64,000 nt of DNA from Kribbella sp. NBC_00382 (lineage in GTDB: Bacteria; Actinomycetota; Actinomycetes; Propionibacteriales; Kribbellaceae), in NCBI RefSeq assembly GCF_036067295.1, contig NZ_CP107954.1, positions 2,232,001-2,296,000 on the forward strand. The letters are read 5' to 3'. The notes beneath the pieces are model-generated. The model saw only the letters and a program-made list of their open reading frames with translations, was not told the DNA's origin and did not search any database. This document shows positions 24,544-32,680 of the stretch, one piece after another. Position 1 is the first letter of the stretch; each line of letters starts with the position of its first letter. A program made the translations under genes and the position numbers.

Positions 24544-25623
24544 ATGACTTCGATCCGCGTAGCGATCGTCGGTGTCGGCAACTGCGCCAGCTCGCTCGTC
24601 CAGGGCGTGCACTACTACCGCGACGCGAAGCCCGACGAGCGCGTCCCCGGTCTGATGCACGTCCAGTTCGGCGACTACCACGTCCGCGACGTCGAGTTCG
24701 TCGCCGCGTTCGACGTGGACGGCAAGAAGGTCGGCCTCGACCTCGCCGACGCGATCGGCGCCAGCGAGAACAACACGATCAAGATCTGCGACGTACCGCC
24801 GAGCGGTGTCACCGTGCAGCGCGGTCACACCCTGGACGGCCTCGGCAAGTACTACCGCGAGACCATCACCGAGTCCGACGCGGCGCCGGTCGACGTCGTC
24901 GCGGCGCTTCGTGAGGCGCAGGTCGACGTACTGGTCTGCTACCTGCCGGTCGGGTCGGAGCAGGCGGCGAAGTTCTACGCCCAGTGCGCCATCGACGCCA
25001 AGGTCGCGTTCGTCAACGCCCTGCCGGTGTTCATCGCCGGTACCAAGGAGTGGGCGGACAAGTTCACCGAGGCGGGCGTGCCGATCGTCGGCGACGACAT
25101 CAAGTCGCAGATCGGCGCCACCATCACCCACCGGGTGCTGGCCAAGCTGTTCGAGGACCGCGGCGTCACCGTCGACCGGACCTACCAGCTGAACGTCGGC
25201 GGCAACATGGACTTCAAGAACATGCTGGAGCGCGACCGGCTGGAGTCCAAGAAGATCAGCAAGACCCAGTCCGTCACCTCGCAGCTGGTCGACAAGATCG
25301 ACCCGCGCAACGTGCACATCGGCCCGTCGGACTACGTGGCCTGGCTGGACGACCGCAAGTGGGCCTTCATCCGGCTCGAGGGCCGCAACTTCGGCGACGT
25401 GCCGCTGTCGCTGGAGTACAAGCTCGAGGTCTGGGACTCGCCGAACTCGGCCGGCATCATCATCGACGCGATCCGCGCGGTGAAGATCGCCAAGGACCGC
25501 GGCATCGGCGGCCCGATCCTGTCCGCCTCGTCGTACTTCATGAAGTCGCCGCCGGAGCAGTACGCCGACGACGTCTGCCGCGACCTGGTGGAGAAGTTCA
25601 TCAAGGGCGAGGTCGAGCGCTGA
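24544..25623 (+). CDS. ino1: Inositol-3-phosphate synthase
   Basis: This 359-residue enzyme matches bacterial myo-inositol-phosphate synthase along its length. The NAD-binding start is [16 protein letters not shown], followed by the active-site segments [35 protein letters not shown], and [14 protein letters not shown] near the C-terminus. It converts glucose 6-phosphate to inositol 3-phosphate in the cytosol, the first step to phosphatidylinositol and mycothiol. AAGGAG lies 6 bp before ATG 24544. It is the second gene of the padR operon and is followed by an unusually long perfect hairpin. Confidence 0.96.
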   Translation: MTSIRVAIVGVGNCASSLVQGVHYYRDAKPDERVPGLMHVQFGDYHVRDVEFVAAFDVDGKKVGLDLADAIGASENNTIKICDVPPSGVTVQRGHTLDGLGKYYRETITESDAAPVDVVAALREAQVDVLVCYLPVGSEQAAKFYAQCAIDAKVAFVNALPVFIAGTKEWADKFTEAGVPIVGDDIKSQIGATITHRVLAKLFEDRGVTVDRTYQLNVGGNMDFKNMLERDRLESKKISKTQSVTSQLVDKIDPRNVHIGPSDYVAWLDDRKWAFIRLEGRNFGDVPLSLEYKLEVWDSPNSAGIIIDAIRAVKIAKDRGIGGPILSASSYFMKSPPEQYADDVCRDLVEKFIKGEVER

Positions 25624-25640
25624 GCTAGCGCCTGTACTAC

Positions 25641-25679
25641 GGAAGGCCGCCCTGCTCGTCTCGAGCAGGGCGGCCTTCC
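25641..25679 (+). terminator. 18-bp perfect hairpin terminator after ino1
   Basis: The arms 25641-25658 and 25662-25679 are perfect reverse complements (18 bp, starting GGAAGGCC) around a TCT loop. The hairpin begins 17 bp after the ino1 stop. It also faces the 3' end of the convergent regulator at 25711 and so may work in both directions. Confidence 0.9.
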
Positions 25680-25710
25680 ATCGTCGAGCTGGGATCTCCT
25701 GTCTGGTTGG

Positions 25711-26676
25711 TCAGCGGGCCTGGGCTGCGTCTATGTCGAGTAGTAGGTCGGCGCGCGGCGTACGGGAGTACAGGACTCTCTTGCCGTCTCGCCGGGAGCT
25801 GCACAGGCCGGCTGAGACGAGTACGGCGAGGTGCTGGCTGACGGTGCCCGGGCTGAGACGGAGGGACTCGGCCAGGGAGGTCGTGGAGAGTGGCACGCTG
25901 AGTCGCGCGAGGATCGCTGCCCGGGAATGGCCGATGAGGGCGTCCAGGCCGCCGATGATCGACTCGACCGGGCGTTCCCAGAGCTGGCCGGCGCCGCGCG
26001 CGGAGTACGCGATCACTGGTGGGGTGGAGTTGTCCGCGAGCATCACACCCGGCCCCCGGAAGACCAGTGGCAGCAACCACAGCCCCTGGCCGGTGGACGG
26101 CAGCCGGACCTGCCCCTGGCCTAGGGCGAGACTCAGGCCGTCCCCTGCCCAGGTGACTGCGTCGTGCAGCTCGTCCAGCGCTCGTTCGAGTCCGTCCGAG
26201 GCCAGTGCGACCGACCGGTGAGCAATGTCAGCACCGGTGATCGCCTCGATCCGCTCCCACAAGGGCTCCAGTACTGCCGACCAGTACGCCGCCATGGCCT
26301 CGGCTGTGCGTTCGGCGTACTCGCGACAGCGCATCCGCCCGATTCGCGAGCCGAGCTCACGTAGTACGCGCAGATCCGAGTCGAGGACCTGCTCGTCCAT
26401 CGAGGCGAGCCGCGCGAACTGGTCGAGTGGATGGGCCGGGCGGGCCGAGGGCATCGGACCGAGGAGATCGGGGATGAAGTGATCCGCCTGGGTGAGCTCG
26501 AGCAACAGGGCCAGGTCGAAGTCCGGGTCGCGCGGCACCCGCGGCTGCAGGTGCCGATGCAGCTGGAAGTGCTGCCGGTGGTTGATGAGCGTCAGACTCG
26601 CCGTCGTCTCCCAGACGGCGTCACTGGTGAGCCGGACCTTGGTGAGGTCCTGCACCGTCAGCTCCAGCTCGATCAT
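25711..26676 (-). CDS. ArsR-type winged-helix regulator with DUF5937-like N-terminal domain
   Basis: This is a 321-residue protein. The C-terminal 75 residues are an ArsR/SmtB-type winged helix: ILARLSVPLSTTSLAESLRLSPGT, SQHLAVLVSAGLCSSRRDGKRVLYSRT. No metal-binding CxC motif is present. The N-terminal 230 residues resemble the DUF5937 domain often attached to such helices (VRLTSDAVWETTASL near the start) and probably sense a ligand. It is followed 15 bp... upstream in genome order by a secreted-protein gene on the same strand, whose stop lies 15 bp from this ATG, so the secreted-protein gene would be read after it only if transcribed from further right; the order on the minus strand is secreted protein first, then this regulator at 25711. 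Confidence 0.8.
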   Translation of the reverse strand: MIELELTVQDLTKVRLTSDAVWETTASLTLINHRQHFQLHRHLQPRVPRDPDFDLALLLELTQADHFIPDLLGPMPSARPAHPLDQFARLASMDEQVLDSDLRVLRELGSRIGRMRCREYAERTAEAMAAYWSAVLEPLWERIEAITGADIAHRSVALASDGLERALDELHDAVTWAGDGLSLALGQGQVRLPSTGQGLWLLPLVFRGPGVMLADNSTPPVIAYSARGAGQLWERPVESIIGGLDALIGHSRAAILARLSVPLSTTSLAESLRLSPGTVSQHLAVLVSAGLCSSRRDGKRVLYSRTPRADLLLDIDAAQAR

Positions 26677-26691
26677 GGCGTTCTCCTCGCC

Positions 26692-27204
26692 TTATCCGGC
26701 TGAACCGACGTGTTCTTCGAGCAACGTGCCCTGGTCGAGGACGGTCAGCCAGCGGCCGTGCTTGTACTCGTAGGTGACCGCTGTGACGGCCGTGAACCAG
26801 TAGTCGAGGCGCGGAATAGCGTACTTCGTGGTGTAGACGATGAAGCCGGTCTTGCAGCCGTCGACCTTGCGGGTCAGCTCGGTCCACGACCAGACCGAGT
26901 CCTTGCTGATGAAGCGCGGCTTGCTCGCCTCGGCCACCGCGTCCAGGCCGACCCGGACGCGACCGTCCGCCACGATGCTCACCACGCCCTTGTCGTGCCC
27001 GGCGAGCCATTTGTCCCGGTCGAAGTCGCGGAACGACTCCATGTCGGTGCGCTGCGCCTGGTCGAACTTCTGGGCGCAGGTCTTGGCTTGCGTCTGGTTG
27101 GTTGCGGTGGCTGTTGTGGCTGCGTTGGCGGCGCCCGGTACGGCGACGATCGCGGCTGCGGCAGCGAGCAGGCTTGCTGCGCGGCGGGTGACAGATTGGT
27201 CCAT
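26692..27204 (-). CDS. Secreted SnoaL/NTF2-like protein, unknown function
   Basis: This 170-residue protein starts at ATG 27204, with AAGGAG 5 bp upstream. The Sec signal peptide has basic TRRAASLL, an Ala/Val core and ANAA cleavage near residue 28. The mature domain of about 140 residues has two Cys (KTCAQKF, DGCKTGF) and a fold pattern like NTF2/SnoaL proteins, ending in YEYKHGRWLTVLDQGTLLEEH. Its ligand is unknown. It is first in a two-gene leftward unit: the ArsR-type regulator begins 15 bp beyond its stop, so the two are probably co-transcribed. Confidence 0.75.
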   Translation of the reverse strand: MDQSVTRRAASLLAAAAAIVAVPGAANAATTATATNQTQAKTCAQKFDQAQRTDMESFRDFDRDKWLAGHDKGVVSIVADGRVRVGLDAVAEASKPRFISKDSVWSWTELTRKVDGCKTGFIVYTTKYAIPRLDYWFTAVTAVTYEYKHGRWLTVLDQGTLLEEHVGSAG

Positions 27205-27274
27205 GACGTCTCCTTGTTCCGAGGCCCCGTGCGGATGAGGGCACGAAGGAAGGCTCGGGGTGTGGGGGCTGGGT

Positions 27275-27294
27275 CTGCCACGATTCGGTGGCAG
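27275..27294. promoter_or_regulatory. Dyad in the divergent secreted-protein/DUF72 promoter region
   Basis: CTGCCAC (27275-27281) and GTGGCAG (27288-27294) are perfect arms 6 bp apart in the 148-bp gap between two divergent genes. It is a candidate operator for the ArsR-type regulator or another protein. Confidence 0.35.
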
Positions 27295-27352
27295 CCAAAA
27301 GGTCGGGTTCGTTGCCGGGGCTTGTCGGTGGGGTTCGGTAGCGTCTTGGCTC

Positions 27353-28216
27353 ATGCAGCTGCATGTGGGGTGCGCGATGTGGACGCACACGCCGTGGAAC
27401 GGGCGGTTCCTGCCGCATCCGCTGCCTGCCTCCGAGCGGCTGGAGGCGTACGCGACCTGGTGCAACGCGGTCGAGGGCAACACGACCTTCTACGCGACAC
27501 CGGCGCGGGCGACGGTGGAGATGTGGGCCGCGCAGGTCGCGGCTGATTTCCGCTTCGTACTCAAGCTGCCGAAGGTGATCACGCATGACCTGCGGCTGCA
27601 TGACGCGGCCGACGCGGAGCTGCGGACGTTTCTCGAGGCGATGCGGCCGCTCGGGTCTCGCGCGCATGCGTTGTGGATTCAGTTGCCGGCGTCCTTCGGT
27701 CCGTCCGAGCTGGGGGCGTTGGCGGCGTTTCTTCGCCGGGCGCCGTCGGCGTTCAGGTACGCGGTCGAAGTACGGCATCCGGCGTTCTTCTCCGACGAAC
27801 GGGTGACGCAGCAACTCGAGCAGGTGCTCGGGCAAGTGGGTGCCGAGTGGGTGCCGTTCGACACCGTGACGCTGTTCGGGACGGCTGCTTCGAGTTATGG
27901 CGAGCGGGAGGCCTGGCTGAACAAGCCGCGGTTGCCTCGCCGGACGCGGGCACTGACGCAGTACCCGATCGTGCGGTACATCGGGCGGGACGACGTCGAG
28001 GTGACCGCGGCAGGCTGGCGTTACCTCGCGGATCAGACTGCGTCGTGGCTGCGCGAAGGGCGGTCGCCGACCGTCTTCCTGCACACGCCTGACAACGTCG
28101 AGGCGCTTGCGCTGGCTCGGCGGTTCTACGACGACGTCCGTGCGCTGGTACCTGAGCTGGTACCGGCGTTGCCGTCGCCGGTAGCTGTGCCGGCGGAGCC
28201 GCCGACCCTGTTCTGA
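27353..28216 (+). CDS. DUF72 (YecE-like) family protein
   Basis: This 287-residue protein starts at ATG 27353, where the family start LHVGCAMWTHTPWNGRFLP begins. The TIM-barrel-like DUF72 pattern includes NAVEGNTTFYATP, FRFVLKLPKVITH, WIQLPASFGPSEL, AVEVRHPAFF and a late VFLHTPDN. The family is widespread but its biochemical role is not settled. It is transcribed alone; the next gene starts 89 bp later. No strong SD precedes the ATG. Confidence 0.88.
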   Translation: MQLHVGCAMWTHTPWNGRFLPHPLPASERLEAYATWCNAVEGNTTFYATPARATVEMWAAQVAADFRFVLKLPKVITHDLRLHDAADAELRTFLEAMRPLGSRAHALWIQLPASFGPSELGALAAFLRRAPSAFRYAVEVRHPAFFSDERVTQQLEQVLGQVGAEWVPFDTVTLFGTAASSYGEREAWLNKPRLPRRTRALTQYPIVRYIGRDDVEVTAAGWRYLADQTASWLREGRSPTVFLHTPDNVEALALARRFYDDVRALVPELVPALPSPVAVPAEPPTLF

Positions 28217-28219
28217 GGG

Positions 28220-28228
28220 TTATCCACA
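28220..28228 (+). promoter_or_regulatory. Single DnaA-box consensus
   Basis: TTATCCACA, the strict bacterial DnaA-box 9-mer, lies 4 bp after the DUF72 stop in an 89-bp intergenic region. One box is not an origin. It may only reflect DnaA titration or regulation near oriC. Confidence 0.4.
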
Positions 28229-28305
28229 GCTGGGAAGTCCACGGCTGAGCGTGGCGTGAAAGTCCATATGTTCCCCGGTGAGACCAATCTCCCGGGAGGA
28301 CAGCC

Positions 28306-28458
28306 ATGGAATCCACTGAAGATCGCTACATCCGTACCCAGCAGCTGATCGCCGATCTGCGCCGGCGCGCGGATACCTGCGAGAACCCGCAGGAGCAGAC
28401 CAACCTGCGACGATCCGTGGACTCCCTGATCCGCGTGGCCCTGGCGCTCAAGCCGTGA
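28306..28458 (+). CDS. 50-residue soluble protein coupled to an HExxH protein
   Basis: ATG 28306 follows GGGAGGA by 5 bp, and the frame ends at TGA 28456-28458. The 50-residue product is charged and helical (RTQQLIADLRRRADTCEN and NLRRSVDSLIRVALALK, one Cys), with no signal peptide or membrane helix. Its stop overlaps the next gene's GTG as GTGA, so the two are translationally coupled. I recognise no family. Its size and coupling suggest a partner, regulator or inhibitor of the putative metallopeptidase that follows. Confidence 0.75.
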   Translation: MESTEDRYIRTQQLIADLRRRADTCENPQEQTNLRRSVDSLIRVALALKP

Positions 28459-29531
28459 TCGCCTCACTCGAAGACCTGCTGGAGCAGCACGCGTGGGCGG
28501 CGCTGAGGATCAGCGGCGCCGACCAGACCGCGTGGAACGGCGAGATCGTCGAAGCCGGTGAGGGAATCCTCGGCCTGGCGCACTGGGACGGCACGCTGCA
28601 TCTCGACCGCGACTGCATCCTCGAACCCCTGCGGGATCTGTATGACCGCGCGGGCGAGCCGCGGACCGAGGCCGAGCTGCTCCGCTGTCGCGAGGCCTTG
28701 GTGACGCTGCTGCACGAGCAATCGCATTTTCTCGGCCCAGCAGGTGCGACGCAGGAGGCGGCGCGTGCCGCCTTCAAACTCCCTGGCAGCCGGGCCCTGG
28801 AGGAGGGTGTCGCCGAGGCCTGGGCGCACGACCATCTCAACGACTACATCCGCGAGCTCGGCATCGACAAAGTTGCCCCCGGCATCCTTCACGTCCGCAG
28901 CGAACCGTCGTACGCCGCCTTCGTCCCCGGCGTCCGCCTCTTCGCCTCCGACCTGGACCGACTCTCCGGTGCACCAGCCGGCGAAACCCTAGCCCTGCTC
29001 AACCGCCAAACCGCCGAAGGCCAATGGCATCAGGCAGTCACCCGGATCTATCACTCCACCCAACTGCCGCACCTGGTCCCATCCGACCAGGCTCCAACCG
29101 TCCGCCTCCACCTCGAACAAGCCCTGCGCTCATCCTTCAAAGGCCTGGAACTCTACGAACCCCTCCCCCGAGGCTTCGCCGCCTCCCGCTCCCACGCCGC
29201 CACCACCAGAACCCTGACCTTCCTCCACCAGGAGCTAGCCACCGCCGAACGCCACTACACCCCAACCCCGCCCCGCACCCGAATCCACCTGACCCCACCG
29301 ACCTCGCTCAACCCACCAACGACCCTGCCCATCCCACCAAAACTGCCTGCGCCAGCTGAGTCCTCAACTGGAGCGCACCGACTTACTCCGGCCGACTCCC
29401 ACCAAGCCGCCGCACACGCCTTCGCCGGCGTCAGCCCGCCAACCGCCGGTACGCCGGCCCCTCCCGCCGCCATAGCCAAGATCCCCACCCCGGCCGGCGC
29501 CGCTACGGCTGTAAGAGACCTGGAACGCTGA
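28455..29531 (+). CDS. Putative zinc metallopeptidase-like protein (HExxH) with Pro-rich tail
   Basis: This 358-residue protein starts at GTG 28455, overlapping the upstream 50-residue ORF. LVTLLHEQSHFL (about residues 76-87) is an HExxH zinc motif, and ALEEGVAEAWAHD about 30 residues later supplies a Glu where gluzincins place the third ligand. No signal peptide or TM is seen, so it is probably cytosolic. Residues from about 265 onward are Pro/Thr/Ala-rich low complexity without repeats of constant length. I cannot assign a named family. Its last 29 bp overlap the convergent PEP-synthase-like gene. Confidence 0.65.
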   Translation: MIASLEDLLEQHAWAALRISGADQTAWNGEIVEAGEGILGLAHWDGTLHLDRDCILEPLRDLYDRAGEPRTEAELLRCREALVTLLHEQSHFLGPAGATQEAARAAFKLPGSRALEEGVAEAWAHDHLNDYIRELGIDKVAPGILHVRSEPSYAAFVPGVRLFASDLDRLSGAPAGETLALLNRQTAEGQWHQAVTRIYHSTQLPHLVPSDQAPTVRLHLEQALRSSFKGLELYEPLPRGFAASRSHAATTRTLTFLHQELATAERHYTPTPPRTRIHLTPPTSLNPPTTLPIPPKLPAPAESSTGAHRLTPADSHQAAAHAFAGVSPPTAGTPAPPAAIAKIPTPAGAATAVRDLER

Positions 29532-31239
29532 CCATGCCGGTGTTCCCAGCAACCGTGATCACCTGCCCGTCCTCCACCGCACTCATCACGCCGGCAACCC
29601 CAAGCACAGCAGGAATCCGATGCTCCCGAGCAACGATCGCCGCATGCGACAATCGCCCACCCACCTCGGTCACCACTCCCGCAACCACCCCGAACAAGGC
29701 AGTCCACGCGGGATCCGTAAACCGGCAGACCAAGACGTCCCCCTTCTCAACCCGCCCGAAGTCCCCAACCCCCTCCACCACCCGAGCAGGCCCGGTCGCG
29801 ACTCCCGGGCTTCCACCGACTCCGCGTAGTACGCCGGGCTCTTCCTCCACCGGGTCGACGACCGTGAGTGGAGCGGTGATCGGCCTCGCCTGCAGAAGCC
29901 AGACCCGCTCGCCCTCCACCGCGAACTCGATGTCCTGCGGACCACCAAGCTCATCCGCGACAGCCCGGCCCAACTCCACCACCCGCCGAACCAGCCCCTC
30001 ATCAAGACAGAACCGCTCACGCTCCTCAAGCGAGACCTCACTGACCACGACCCCACCCGCAGGCCCAGCGTCCCGACGGGTGGCCTTCGTGCCGAGCTGA
30101 CGGGTAAGGACGCCGGAGATGGTCAAGGTGTAAGCGTCCGGGGTGACCAACCCTTGAACCACGCTCTCCCCCAACCCCCAGGACGCCTCCAGCACTGCGG
30201 TGGGCGTGCTGTCGTCGGGGGTCCGCCGGTCGGCCGTGAACAGCACTCCCGCAACGTCCGCACGCACCTGCCGCTGCACGATGACCGCAATCCCCGGCGC
30301 GGTTTCCTCCGGCTGCCCCGGCTCCTGTCCAAACGCCCGGCGGTAGGCCACCGCACGGCGCCCCCAGAGCGAACCCCAGATCGCCCGCACCCTGTCGACA
30401 ACGACCGGCACACCCCGAACCCCCAAGAAACTGTCGTACTGTCCCGCCGCCGAAGCCGACGAGCCGTCCTCACCCACAGCCGACGACCGCACCGCCACCG
30501 GCTCATCCCCCCACCCCTCCAACACCCCACCCAACTCCTCAACCAACCCCGCCGGCACCGCCAGCGTGGCCGGCTCGTCAACGAACCCCGCGTGGTCCTC
30601 GACCGACCCCGCCAGCAGCGCCTGCCCTTCGTCCCACCCCTCCGGTACGGCCGCGCCCTCTACCGACCCGGCGGGCACAGCCTGCTCCTCGTCCAACCCC
30701 GCGGGCACGACCCGCTCCTCGACCAACCGCCCAGGCACGGCCTCCCCCTCGACCAACCCCGTCGGCACAGCCTGCTCCTCGCCCGACCGCCCAGGCACCG
30801 CCTGGTCCTCGCCCGACCGCCCAGGCGCCGCCTGCTCCTCGACCAACATCGCCGGCGCTGCCTGCCCCTCGCCCGACCCCTCAGGCACCGTCTGGTCCTC
30901 GCCCGACACCCCGGGCACGGCCCGCTCCTCGACCGACCACCCGGGCACGGCCTGCTCCTCGATCGACCCCGCGGGTACCGCGTGGTCTTCGGCTGGCCGA
31001 GGGGTCTCGTTGGGGTTGGGGAGGGGGTGTGGTTTGGGTGGGTCGGGGTGGGTGGTGGCGGTTCGGTGGGTGTTGATGGGGATGACGAAGCCGGGTGGGA
31101 CTGGGAAGCCGGCTCGGAGGAGGCGGCCTAGGACGGCCGCCTTGGTGCCGGAGTTGGCTGGCGTGGCTTCGGCGAGCGGGATGATCAACGGGGTCTCCTC
31201 GTGATCGTCGAGCCTCGACCTCAACACCGGTGCGTTCAT
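29503..31239 (-). CDS. PEP-synthase-like two-domain phosphotransferase with 10-residue tandem repeats
   Basis: This is a 578-residue protein. The N-terminal ATP-binding domain (PPDK_N) starts with AGFPVPPGFVI, continues after the repeats with EPVAVRSSAVGEDG, AGVLFTADRRTP, EASWGLGESVVQG and ends in QDIEFAVEG-x-VWLLQARPIT. About 25 residues later comes the phosphohistidine domain: GSPGVATGPARVV and GGRLSHAAIVAREH with the catalytic His. The PEP/pyruvate barrel of PpsA and the rifamycin-binding domain of Rph are both missing, so the phosphate acceptor is unknown. Between the first segment and VAVRSSA lie about 13 copies of a PGxSxEEQAV decapeptide. The gene is divergent from a regulator operon across a 41-bp gap. 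Confidence 0.8.
   Translation of the reverse strand: MNAPVLRSRLDDHEETPLIIPLAEATPANSGTKAAVLGRLLRAGFPVPPGFVIPINTHRTATTHPDPPKPHPLPNPNETPRPAEDHAVPAGSIEEQAVPGWSVEERAVPGVSGEDQTVPEGSGEGQAAPAMLVEEQAAPGRSGEDQAVPGRSGEEQAVPTGLVEGEAVPGRLVEERVVPAGLDEEQAVPAGSVEGAAVPEGWDEGQALLAGSVEDHAGFVDEPATLAVPAGLVEELGGVLEGWGDEPVAVRSSAVGEDGSSASAAGQYDSFLGVRGVPVVVDRVRAIWGSLWGRRAVAYRRAFGQEPGQPEETAPGIAVIVQRQVRADVAGVLFTADRRTPDDSTPTAVLEASWGLGESVVQGLVTPDAYTLTISGVLTRQLGTKATRRDAGPAGGVVVSEVSLEERERFCLDEGLVRRVVELGRAVADELGGPQDIEFAVEGERVWLLQARPITAPLTVVDPVEEEPGVLRGVGGSPGVATGPARVVEGVGDFGRVEKGDVLVCRFTDPAWTALFGVVAGVVTEVGGRLSHAAIVAREHRIPAVLGVAGVMSAVEDGQVITVAGNTGMVSVPGLLQP
30601..30990. repeat. Thirteen contiguous 30-bp tandem repeats inside the PEP-synthase-like gene
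   Basis: From 30601 to 30990 the sequence has an exact 30-bp period (13 units), with conserved CTCCTCG junctions and variable interiors. The units are in frame and encode acidic PGxSxEEQAV-like decapeptides on the minus strand. The absence of unique spacers rules out a CRISPR array. Partly degenerate units may extend slightly beyond both ends. Confidence 0.92.
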
Positions 31240-31252
31240 CGAGTCGTCGACT

Positions 31253-31281
31253 TCAACAGAATGTTGACAACGTTTTGTTGA
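31253..31281. promoter_or_regulatory. Candidate operator with three TGTTGA half-sites between divergent genes
   Basis: TCAACA (31253-31258) and TGTTGA (31262-31267) form a perfect dyad with a 3-bp centre, and a third TGTTGA (31276-31281) runs into the start codon of the rightward gene. Only 41 bp separate the two start codons, so any bound regulator would cover both promoters. Confidence 0.5.
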
Positions 31282-31736
31282 TGATGGACTGTTTCGGGGT
31301 GGAGCGCAACGTGGGTGCGGGTGGCAGTGGCGATCAGGAGCAGGCCGAGCTGGAGCGGGCGGCTCGGGAGGTGTTGCTGACGGCCGGGGCTGATCAGCTT
31401 GGGCGGCGGCCGTGGCAGGTGGGGAAGATGCCGCCGTCGGCGGTTGATCTCTTGCAGTTCTTTCTGTGGCGGTCGGGTTCGGCGGAGTTCGGCGCGGGAG
31501 CCGATGCGGACCGGGAGATGAGCGACGCGGTGGTTGCAGCGTTGCAGTTGTTGCCGGCGGCGAGGGCGGAGATCGATCAACTGGAGACTGGGCTGCTGTT
31601 CGCCGCGCGGGGTCTTGGGCTGACTTGGGCGCAGATGGCCGGTGCGCTGGGGCTCAACTCGCCACAAGCCTGCCAGCAACGCCTCGACCGCCTCACCGCC
31701 CGCAACAGCCGCCCAACAGAAGGACCCACACCGTGA
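31281..31736 (+). CDS. Small HTH DNA-binding protein
   Basis: This 151-residue protein starts at ATG 31281 or 31284. No SD is apparent, so a leaderless message is possible. The middle is helical (REMSDAVVAALQLLPAARAEIDQLE). The C-terminus carries a sigma-region-4-like helix-turn-helix, LGLTWAQMAGALGLNSPQACQQRLDRL. No sensor domain is evident. It overlaps the next gene by GTGA, so it is translationally coupled to a second predicted DNA-binding protein, and both are divergent from the PEP-synthase-like gene they may control. Confidence 0.65.
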   Translation: MMDCFGVERNVGAGGSGDQEQAELERAAREVLLTAGADQLGRRPWQVGKMPPSAVDLLQFFLWRSGSAEFGAGADADREMSDAVVAALQLLPAARAEIDQLETGLLFAARGLGLTWAQMAGALGLNSPQACQQRLDRLTARNSRPTEGPTP

Positions 31737-32680
31737 CAGACCCATCAGTACCGCTGACTGGCCCCCTCGGCGGCAGCGGCAGCACCAGTGGCGACAGCCG
31801 AAGCAGCGATGGCGGTGGCGGTCGCAGCGGCGAGGGCGGCGATACCGGTCGCGGCGGCGGTGGCGGCGAGGGCGGCAGTGGCGGCGGCAGCGGTGATGGG
31901 GGCGGTCGTGGTGATGGGGGCGGCGGCGAGGGCAGCGGTACCGGTCGCAGCGGCGGCAGTGGCGGTGATCGTGGCAGCAGCGCCGGCAGCAGTGATGGTG
32001 GCGGTCGTGGCGGCGAGGGGGATGGGGGCGGTCGGGGGATGGCTCGGCGGGCGGTGGGTTCTGTGGCGGGGTTGTTGGTGCTGCATGGGGTTCGGCTTAA
32101 GGGTGTGGCTGATGATCGGGGCGTTGCGGGGAGGTTTGGGCTTGGTCAGGAGGTGGTCGCGGATTTGTTGTTGGACTACCAGGCTTATGGGTGGATCGGC
32201 TGGAGTGAGTTTGCTGGGTCTGGTGGGTGGTCGCTGACCGACGCTGGGCGGGTGGAGAACGAGCGGCAACTGGCGGCGGAGCTTGAGCAGGTGGGTGGGC
32301 GCGAGGTGATTCAGGAGGTCTATGAGGGGTTTCTGCCGCTCAACGGGCGGTTGCAGCAGGCCTGTACTGACTGGCAGATCCGGCCGACGGCGACCGACGC
32401 GCTCGCCTTCAACGATCACAGCGAGGTGGACTGGGATCGGAAGGTCATTGGGGAATTGGAGAGTCTGGGGCAGGAGCTTCAGGGGATCTCCACCCGGGCG
32501 AGTGCCGTGTTGGAGCGGTTCCGCGGGTATGACACTAGGTTCGCTGCGGCAGTCGACCGGGTGCGATCCGGGGACGGCAGTTGGGTTGATCGGACCGGGG
32601 CTGACTCCTGCCATACCGTGTGGTTCGAGCTTCACGAAGACCTGATAGCGACCCTCGGCCTCCAGCGAGGCGCGCACTGA
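31733..32680 (+). CDS. Winged-helix-like regulator with a Gly/Ser-rich N-terminal extension
   Basis: This 315-residue protein starts at GTG 31733, overlapping the upstream HTH gene. Residues 10-102 are almost entirely Gly, Ser, Asp and Arg, encoded by GGC/GGT-rich DNA. ATG 32038 (MARRAVGSVAG) is an alternative start that would remove this stretch. The folded part opens with a winged-helix pattern: LLVLHGVRLKGVADDRGVAGRFGL, a second helix VADLLLDYQAYGWI, and WSLTDAGR. A helical C-terminus of about 140 residues with two Cys follows. Coupling to the HTH protein suggests they act as a pair. The low-complexity arm may be a disordered tether. Confidence 0.6.
   Translation: MTDPSVPLTGPLGGSGSTSGDSRSSDGGGGRSGEGGDTGRGGGGGEGGSGGGSGDGGGRGDGGGGEGSGTGRSGGSGGDRGSSAGSSDGGGRGGEGDGGGRGMARRAVGSVAGLLVLHGVRLKGVADDRGVAGRFGLGQEVVADLLLDYQAYGWIGWSEFAGSGGWSLTDAGRVENERQLAAELEQVGGREVIQEVYEGFLPLNGRLQQACTDWQIRPTATDALAFNDHSEVDWDRKVIGELESLGQELQGISTRASAVLERFRGYDTRFAAAVDRVRSGDGSWVDRTGADSCHTVWFELHEDLIATLGLQRGAH

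Noticed and set aside
23850..28228. Replication origin between the two DnaA-box-like sites
   Set aside because: Only two isolated boxes 4.4 kb apart, no AT-rich unwinding region and no dnaA or dnaN in the window.
30601..30990. Regular 30-bp repeats considered as a CRISPR array
   Set aside because: Units are contiguous with no unique spacers, are in frame with a conserved enzyme, and no cas genes are near.
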